Of a stretch of DNA of 64,000 nucleotides, positions 59,136 to 64,000 are shown in pieces. This stretch comes from JAWSUT01 sp033549345 (GTDB lineage Bacteria > Bacillota > Dethiobacteria > Dethiobacterales > Dethiobacteraceae): positions 1 through 64,000 of the forward strand of contig JAWSUT010000006.1 of NCBI GenBank assembly GCA_033549345.1, written 5' to 3'. How positions within the stretch are numbered: the stretch's first letter is position 1; each line of letters opens with the position of its first letter. The position numbers and the translations under genes are program-made. The notes beneath the pieces were generated by a model. The model was not told where the DNA came from and made no database searches. It saw only the letters and a list, made by a program, of their open reading frames with translations.

Positions 59136-59618
59136 GTGAGGTTGATCTATAATAAAACATATATAGGGGTACTGGCCTTTTCACCGGTGGTCATAGGTTA
59201 TGTCTTAAATCTTTCGATAATGCTCCCTTTGTTTAGTTTACTGCAATTTGTTATACCCTTTATCTTATTGGCTTATTGGTTCTGGGTAGGCGGAAAGTTT
59301 GCTGAGGTTGTTAAAAATTCGTTCGCGGCTGTATTGGCCGGCAATTTCTTCGGTATTGTCTCATTTCTTATCTACTATTGGCAGTTTATTTTTCTTACAG
59401 GTGAGAACCGGTCATTATGGTTAGCCGTTATCTCCCAGATGTTTAATGCCCCATTATCTTTCATTACTGTGCGGGCAGGCAGCATATTTGAGAGTGCCCC
59501 AAACACCTTTAGCCAAACTTCGGTCACTGCATCCCAGGCTGTTGGACTTCTGTTGATGGTGCTGACATTTAGTACAGGATATTTTCATACAAAGAATAAA
59601 CGCAAGGTCACAAGATAA
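59136..59618 (+). CDS. Membrane protein of unknown function
   Basis: About 158-160 residues with four or five hydrophobic segments (GVLAFSPVVIGYVLNLSIMLPLF, LLQFVIPFILLAYWFWVGG, LAGNFFGIVSFLIYY, AVGLLLMVLTFSTGYF). No family recognised. GGGAGG is 2-8 bases before the GTG at 59136 and the TTG at 59142, so the TTG may be the true start. Confidence 0.75.
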   Translation: MRLIYNKTYIGVLAFSPVVIGYVLNLSIMLPLFSLLQFVIPFILLAYWFWVGGKFAEVVKNSFAAVLAGNFFGIVSFLIYYWQFIFLTGENRSLWLAVISQMFNAPLSFITVRAGSIFESAPNTFSQTSVTASQAVGLLLMVLTFSTGYFHTKNKRKVTR

Positions 59619-59619
59619 A

Positions 59620-59671
59620 AAGACTATACGCAAAAGAGTGTAAAGCTTTGCACTCTTTTGCGTATAGTCTT
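59620..59671. terminator. Bidirectional terminator between convergent genes
   Basis: A perfect 21-bp stem (AAGACTATACGCAAAAGAGTG with its complement) closes a 10-base loop between the convergent genes ending at 59618 and 59687, with A/T-rich flanks on both sides. Confidence 0.85.
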
Positions 59672-59686
59672 ATGTTTAAACCTTGC

Positions 59687-60238
59687 TTAGAGACTCTCAT
59701 AGAAATCCTGATACCTGATTGCTTGTTCTATCTCTGTAAAGCTTTTACCGAAGGTAAGCAGCAGCAGATTGTCTTGCCCCTGGTGGATAGTCAATGTGAC
59801 CAGTTCTTTTTCGGTGTCGGGAACACAATAAATGTACATCCCCTTGCCCGCCTCATCCGTTAGGGCGCCAAAGTAGATGAGGTTGTCGCTTTCAAGTTCC
59901 AGGACATCGTAGTCCCCCTGCAAATCGAGGTTCACTGTCATACGCATGCCCTTAACTTCCCCCTGGGCCTGCCAGCGGTTATCCTGCTGCGCCAGCACAG
60001 TAAGGGAAAGAGAAACGTCCTCCAGCGGCCGGCCGTTATTAAACACATTTTCAGCGAGCTTTATTTGTTCGGGAGTCATAAAGCTTGTATCCAGTTCGGC
60101 GGAGATGATGATGGCTTTATCCTGGATGCCGTTATTTACAGGCTCCACCGGTATACCCGGGTCACCTCTCTGTACACAGCCAATCCCTGAGAAAAAAAGA
60201 ATACATAGTATAATAGCGAGGAATATTTGTTTTAGCAA
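59687..60238 (-). CDS. Predicted lipoprotein of unknown function
   Basis: 183 residues. The signal peptide ends in a lipobox (FSGIGC, Cys near 21). The body is beta-rich (KGMRMTVNLDLQGDYDVLELES...) without a recognised motif. It stands alone. Confidence 0.8.
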   Translation of the reverse strand: MLKQIFLAIILCILFFSGIGCVQRGDPGIPVEPVNNGIQDKAIIISAELDTSFMTPEQIKLAENVFNNGRPLEDVSLSLTVLAQQDNRWQAQGEVKGMRMTVNLDLQGDYDVLELESDNLIYFGALTDEAGKGMYIYCVPDTEKELVTLTIHQGQDNLLLLTFGKSFTEIEQAIRYQDFYESL

Positions 60239-60373
60239 AGTGGCTCCCCTTCCCTGAGCAATCTGCCTCTCTTATATAGACATGAGATAACGGGATAAGG
60301 TTCCACTTTAATTTATATTTGTTGGAATGCGACGTTTCCCTGGAGACTGGGCTGACGGACCAAACATCCCTAA

Positions 60374-60412
60374 AAAGTAGGAGCATATCATCCCGTGATA
60401 TGCTCCTTTTTT
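60374..60412 (-). terminator. Hairpin terminator overlapping the end of the hybrid kinase gene
   Basis: AGGAGCATATCA and TGATATGCTCCT pair around a 5-base loop, and TACTTTTTAG follows on the minus strand. The stem contains the last codons of the kinase gene. The core TGATATGCTCC recurs in the hairpin at 41457. Confidence 0.7.
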
Positions 60413-62970
60413 GAATGAATGGTTTCCAGTAAGACCTGGCCCAGTTCATTTAAAACGAATGGTTTGGCAACCACTCCGCTAAATCCGTATTTACCGTAAT
60501 TGGAGAGGACGTTGTTGTTGGCATAACCGCTTGATACAATTGCCTTGACCCCGGGGTCTACTGCGTGCAGTTTTCTGACAGTTTCCTCTCCCCCCATACT
60601 CCCACGAATTGTGAGGTCTAAGATTACTGCAACAAATTTTTCATCCGTTTGCATGGCTTTCGTATACACATCTATTGCCTGGTTTCCGTCTCTTACATAG
60701 GTTGACTTATAACCCAACAGTTCCAGCATCTCACAAACTACTTTGCCAATGGCTTCATCATCATCCATAACCAGAATGTGTCCCTGCCCGTCAACAGGTG
60801 TCTTATTTCTACTTAATGAACTAAAGTGTAGATGGTCTGAAGTGGAAATGGGCAAAGATATCTTAAACGTACTCCCTTCTCCAACTTTAGAATCAACTTC
60901 AAGGATTCCGTTATGTTTCTTAATAATGGAATAACAAACCGCCAGCCCGAGGCCGCTCCCTGTTTCCTTGGTTGTAAAATAAGGGTCAAAGATTTTCTGA
61001 ATAATGGTTTCAGGTATACCCAACCCTTCATCACGAATTGCAATTCTTACATAGTTACTTTTTTTGACTTCACATGTATTTATGTCAATATGAATTGTAC
61101 CCCCGCCTGGCATCGCCTGAACTGCATTAAGAATCAGATTGTTGATGACCTGGCCAATTTGATTGCTGTCAATGTCAACATACGGCACATCTTCCGAACA
61201 AAATGAGAAATTAACATTGGAGCCACATAATGCAAACTCAGCGGCATCTCTCACAACATCAACAACAGAAGCAGTTTGCTTAATGGGGGCTCCACCCTTA
61301 GCAAACGTGAGCAGTTGTTTAGTCAGGTCTTTTGTCTGAAACGCTGCTGCTTCAACCTCACTCAGTTTGTGCAGAACCCTTTCAGGGTCATTTATAACGT
61401 TCTTTGCAATGGAAAGGTTTCCCAAAAGTATTGTTAAAAGATTATTAAAGTCGTGCGCTATGCCGCCTGCCAGAATTCCCAGAGATTCCAATTTGGTTGC
61501 CTTTGTCTGTTCCTCTTCAATTTTCTTTTGGATGGTTATATCCCGTACGATAAGCTGTAAGACCTGCCTCGATTGGTAAGTAAACGGTATGCATACCCAC
61601 TGAATGTCAATAACTTTTCCATCACTGCGTTTTATTTGTCCGTTGTTAAAGCAGGTCGTACTTTTTGATTTAAGTACATGAATATAAGCACGCGTGAGCT
61701 TACGTAACGACTGTTTAGTAAATAACTGATCCAGTTTCTTTCCTAAAAGACAACCCGGTTCCACCTGTCCTGACAGGTTAACAGCAGCGCTGTTAGCAAA
61801 AACGATTTCCCTTCTGTGTAAAATAAATACAGCATCCGGCATTAATTCAATAAGGTTTCTATATTGCTCCATGGTTTTTTTCAGGTTAATCTCCGATAAC
61901 TTTCTCTCCGTTATATCTTGTGTTACCCCAAACATTCTAACAGGATTCCCAAAGCTATCGTATTCTGTTTTCCCTTTATTGTAGACCCACCGCAGATTCC
62001 CCCTGCGCGTTCGAATCCGGTGCTCAGATGAGTAATTATTGGTCTGCAAAGATTGGCTGATTTGTTTACTCACTTCTGCAGAATCTTCGGGCAAGATATG
62101 CTTCGTAAAAAAATCCAGAGTTAACTCTTCACGAACCGGGTCCATTTCAAAGATACGAAAAACCGGCTCTGACCAGAAAATCTTGTTACGGAGGATATCC
62201 CATTCCCAGTTGCCAATAAGAGCTGTTTCCTGTGCTTCAATCAGCCGCTGCCGGCTTTTCTTCAGCTCTGTTTCTGCAGTTTTCAGTTGACTAATATCAC
62301 GGCCCACTGCCTGAACTTCTATAACCTTCCCTGTTTCATCCCTGATTGCATAGTCCTGCCAGGCAATCCAGCGCCACCCATGAATAGTTTTCGCTCGCTG
62401 TTCCACATATACCCTGTATGGTTCATCATATAATTTTTTCATTTCCCTTAGAGTTGCATCCAGATCTTCCGGGTGCACAAGAGGCAAAAAACTCTGTCCG
62501 ATCAGTTCATCCCTGGTTTTACCAAAGGCCCGGCAATACGCATCATTCACGTACAAGAATCTTCCATCCATGTCTACCCGGACAACAAAGTCAAGATTGG
62601 ATTCGATAATTTCGGCTAAGTAATTTTTGCTCTCAAGCAGTTTGTTCTCTGCTTGTTTGTGTTCCGTGATCTCTACACCCGAAAGCATGATGTAATTTAT
62701 GCCTTTGTTGTAAAGCGGTGTAACTGACCACCGGAATACCTGCCGTTCCCCGGATTCTACAGTTATATCAGAATCAAAACAGCCTTGGGAACCCAGCGTT
62801 TGTTTCGTTAGGTTTTCAACAATTCTATCTGACTCTTTGGCAGGTAATTGCTTAAAGGCATGATTCATTTTCACTGCTTTTGTCTGATCATTAACTACGC
62901 ATACTGGAAAGGGAACTGAATTTAGAACTAAATCGGCAAAATTCTCTTCAAATACAGTTTTCCCACCCAT
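60388..62970 (-). CDS. Multi-PAS hybrid histidine kinase with C-terminal receiver
   Basis: 860 residues with no membrane segment: four PAS domains (about 10-100, 118-235, 245-360, 368-485), a HisKA region with the phospho-acceptor His in GGIAHDFNNLLT, a catalytic ATPase (about 600-710; DEGLGIPE, GSGLGLAVCYSI) and a receiver (about 730-850; MDDDEAIGKVV, VILDLTIRG, ending AKPF). A cytoplasmic, redox- or ligand-sensing phosphorelay is likely. No partner response-regulator gene adjoins it. Confidence 0.93.
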   Translation of the reverse strand: MGGKTVFEENFADLVLNSVPFPVCVVNDQTKAVKMNHAFKQLPAKESDRIVENLTKQTLGSQGCFDSDITVESGERQVFRWSVTPLYNKGINYIMLSGVEITEHKQAENKLLESKNYLAEIIESNLDFVVRVDMDGRFLYVNDAYCRAFGKTRDELIGQSFLPLVHPEDLDATLREMKKLYDEPYRVYVEQRAKTIHGWRWIAWQDYAIRDETGKVIEVQAVGRDISQLKTAETELKKSRQRLIEAQETALIGNWEWDILRNKIFWSEPVFRIFEMDPVREELTLDFFTKHILPEDSAEVSKQISQSLQTNNYSSEHRIRTRRGNLRWVYNKGKTEYDSFGNPVRMFGVTQDITERKLSEINLKKTMEQYRNLIELMPDAVFILHRREIVFANSAAVNLSGQVEPGCLLGKKLDQLFTKQSLRKLTRAYIHVLKSKSTTCFNNGQIKRSDGKVIDIQWVCIPFTYQSRQVLQLIVRDITIQKKIEEEQTKATKLESLGILAGGIAHDFNNLLTILLGNLSIAKNVINDPERVLHKLSEVEAAAFQTKDLTKQLLTFAKGGAPIKQTASVVDVVRDAAEFALCGSNVNFSFCSEDVPYVDIDSNQIGQVINNLILNAVQAMPGGGTIHIDINTCEVKKSNYVRIAIRDEGLGIPETIIQKIFDPYFTTKETGSGLGLAVCYSIIKKHNGILEVDSKVGEGSTFKISLPISTSDHLHFSSLSRNKTPVDGQGHILVMDDDEAIGKVVCEMLELLGYKSTYVRDGNQAIDVYTKAMQTDEKFVAVILDLTIRGSMGGEETVRKLHAVDPGVKAIVSSGYANNNVLSNYGKYGFSGVVAKPFVLNELGQVLLETIHSKKEHITG

Positions 62971-63103
62971 AGTACCCCTCCAATCACTGATATAGTAACG
63001 AATACTACAGCTATTTACAATATTCTTGGTCTCTTATTATTTTCCTTTGTTGTAGAAAGTAACATTGTGTCGAATAACAAGGTGGCTTTGTTTACATGTT
63101 CTT

Positions 63104-63144
63104 AATCAGAAACGCAACGTGCGGGTCACGTTGCGTTTCTGATT
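63104..63144. repeat. Perfect 18-bp inverted repeat
   Basis: AATCAGAAACGCAACGTG and CACGTTGCGTTTCTGATT pair around a 5-base loop just after the MBL-fold gene. T-rich sequence follows on the plus strand rather than the minus, so terminator direction is uncertain. Confidence 0.7.
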
Positions 63145-63150
63145 TGATTA

Positions 63151-64000
63151 TTATCCCTGTATCTCACCTGTCCACTCTTTGCCCGTGGGCGTAAACATGG
63201 TTGATGCAGCCGGATCGTTCTGTGTCTCTGTCAGCCAGCCCCGGTCTGTTAACCAGTCAAGATGGGCACAGGCCTCTGCCACGGCCAGATACACATCCCA
63301 GCCTGTAAGTAACCTATAGAGCCGGGTGGCCACATCATAGGGTGTGCTGCCATTGCCCACCAGAGCTAACATCTTACCCAGACGGTCCCTGTGCTGCTCA
63401 CGGACAGCACTAATGCGCTGCCCTGGCTGCAGAACCGTTTTTCCGTGGCCGGGGTAAACTGCTGCAAGAGACAGCTTTTCCAGGCGGTCCAGCGTGGTAA
63501 GGTATGCCGCGAGGCTTTTTGTGCGGCCGCCGGGCTGAAGGTGCAGCTCGGGCAAAGGATTGGGACTCACGTGCTGCAGGAGCGTGTCCCCGCCAAAAAG
63601 AAGGGCTTGATCCTTCTGCAGGAAAGCCACATGGCCGCCACAGTGGCCGGGTACCGCTAAAACGGTGAGTCGGAAACGGCCAAGGTCGATGTGCTGCCCT
63701 TCTCTAAGCGGCAGAAACTCGGAAAGATAGCCGTTAAAGTTGTTTTCCCCCACTTGCCTGAATGAATCCAGAGCCTGCGGTGCTGTTCCCATCTTACGCA
63801 GAAACTCCTCCCGGTACGTAAATAACGGAATACCGGAGAGTTTGGCCGCTTCATCCGGATGGATGTAAACTTTTGCACCGAGGCCGTGGAACCAGCCGGC
63901 CAGGCCGGAATGGTCGCTGTGGCCGTGGGTAATGAGGACGCGGCCGATATCACCGGGGGCCAGGCCTTCCTTTGCCAGAGCATCGCAAAGTGCCCGGCGG
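63151..64000 (-). CDS. Metallo-beta-lactamase-fold hydrolase (N-terminus beyond window)
   Basis: The frame stays open to the window end. Visible are the metal motif THGHSDHSG, a later His in VPGHCGGHVAF, Asp in LLFGGDTLL and His in VYPGHGKT. The C-terminal part (about the last 80 residues) is winged-helix-like, as in MBL proteins related to glyoxalase II or LACTB2. Substrate not known. An internal ATG at 63792 is not the start, because it would lack the metal motif. Confidence 0.9.
   Translation of the reverse strand, partial: RRALCDALAKEGLAPGDIGRVLITHGHSDHSGLAGWFHGLGAKVYIHPDEAAKLSGIPLFTYREEFLRKMGTAPQALDSFRQVGENNFNGYLSEFLPLREGQHIDLGRFRLTVLAVPGHCGGHVAFLQKDQALLFGGDTLLQHVSPNPLPELHLQPGGRTKSLAAYLTTLDRLEKLSLAAVYPGHGKTVLQPGQRISAVREQHRDRLGKMLALVGNGSTPYDVATRLYRLLTGWDVYLAVAEACAHLDWLTDRGWLTETQNDPAASTMFTPTGKEWTGEIQG

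Noticed and set aside
63068..63074. TGTCGAA as a second 0A box
   Set aside because: A 7-base match without a nearby promoter; chance is likely.
63151..63792. MBL-fold protein starting at the internal ATG (213 residues)
   Set aside because: The frame is open to the window end and the metal motif THGHSDHSG lies upstream of that ATG.
1..64000. CRISPR arrays, rRNA and tRNA genes, intact transposases
   Set aside because: No regularly spaced repeats, no rRNA or tRNA cloverleaf sequence and no complete transposase were seen; only REP-like palindromes are present.

Overview
The window is a stretch of chromosome from an endospore-forming, anaerobic, Clostridia-type Firmicute of roughly 50% GC. The evidence is a full spoIIIA operon, spoIVB, spo0A, two CotF-type coat genes, an OLE RNA with its partner gene, and an electron-bifurcating NfnAB pair beside two folD genes. 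The last point suggests reductive C1 metabolism. I cannot name the species; a Dethiobacter-like lineage is only a guess. Almost everything from position 1 to 40 kb is on the minus strand, so the biological reading order is right to left.

Position 1-24 kb is a sporulation, isoprenoid and C1 block. In transcription order it holds spoIIIAA-AH, asp23, amaP, a DUF2273 gene, nusB, a TsaD paralogue, nfnA, nfnB, folD, a second divergent folD, xseA, xseB, ispA, the OLE RNA, oapA, dxs, tlyA, a small membrane protein, nadK, recN, spoIVB and spo0A (cut by the window edge). The argR gene usual between tlyA and recN is missing. A sigma-H promoter overlapping a 0A box precedes spo0A. A sigma-E-like promoter precedes spoIIIAA.

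Position 24-28 kb holds a lipoprotein gene flanked by two identical 63-bp palindromic repeats, an acidic zinc-ribbon protein, efp, a proline peptidase, aroQ and aroK.

Position 28-44 kb is a type IV pilus locus. It has a CBS-PAS-HD regulator, four minor pilins, pilD, pilT, pilB, a PilP-like lipoprotein, pilO, pilN, pilM, a sigma-70-family factor and pilC on the minus strand. The major pilin gene and a second set of three minor pilins are on the plus strand. One of those minor pilins carries a Calx-beta-like domain. Between pilA and the second set lie two decayed HU genes and a large hairpin.

Position 44-64 kb is more mixed: a Cys-rich CWC protein, a nitrilase-family hydrolase, a DegV remnant, two ABC-2 exporter pairs (one opposite a padR-HAAS pair), a LysM protein with a sigma-K-like promoter, aroE and yqeG with a small gene between them, a CotF pair, a CHASE4-PAS-GGDEF-HD-GYP protein, a multi-PAS hybrid histidine kinase and a metallo-beta-lactamase-fold protein cut by the window end.

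The most striking item is the large structured RNA at about 8572-9152. It matches the genomic setting of OLE RNA and has its own promoter and a closing stem followed by a U-run. Other points to check are the FolD paralogue that has lost catalytic residues, the sigma factor inside the pilus locus with a matching promoter at pilA, and the pilin/Calx-beta fusion.
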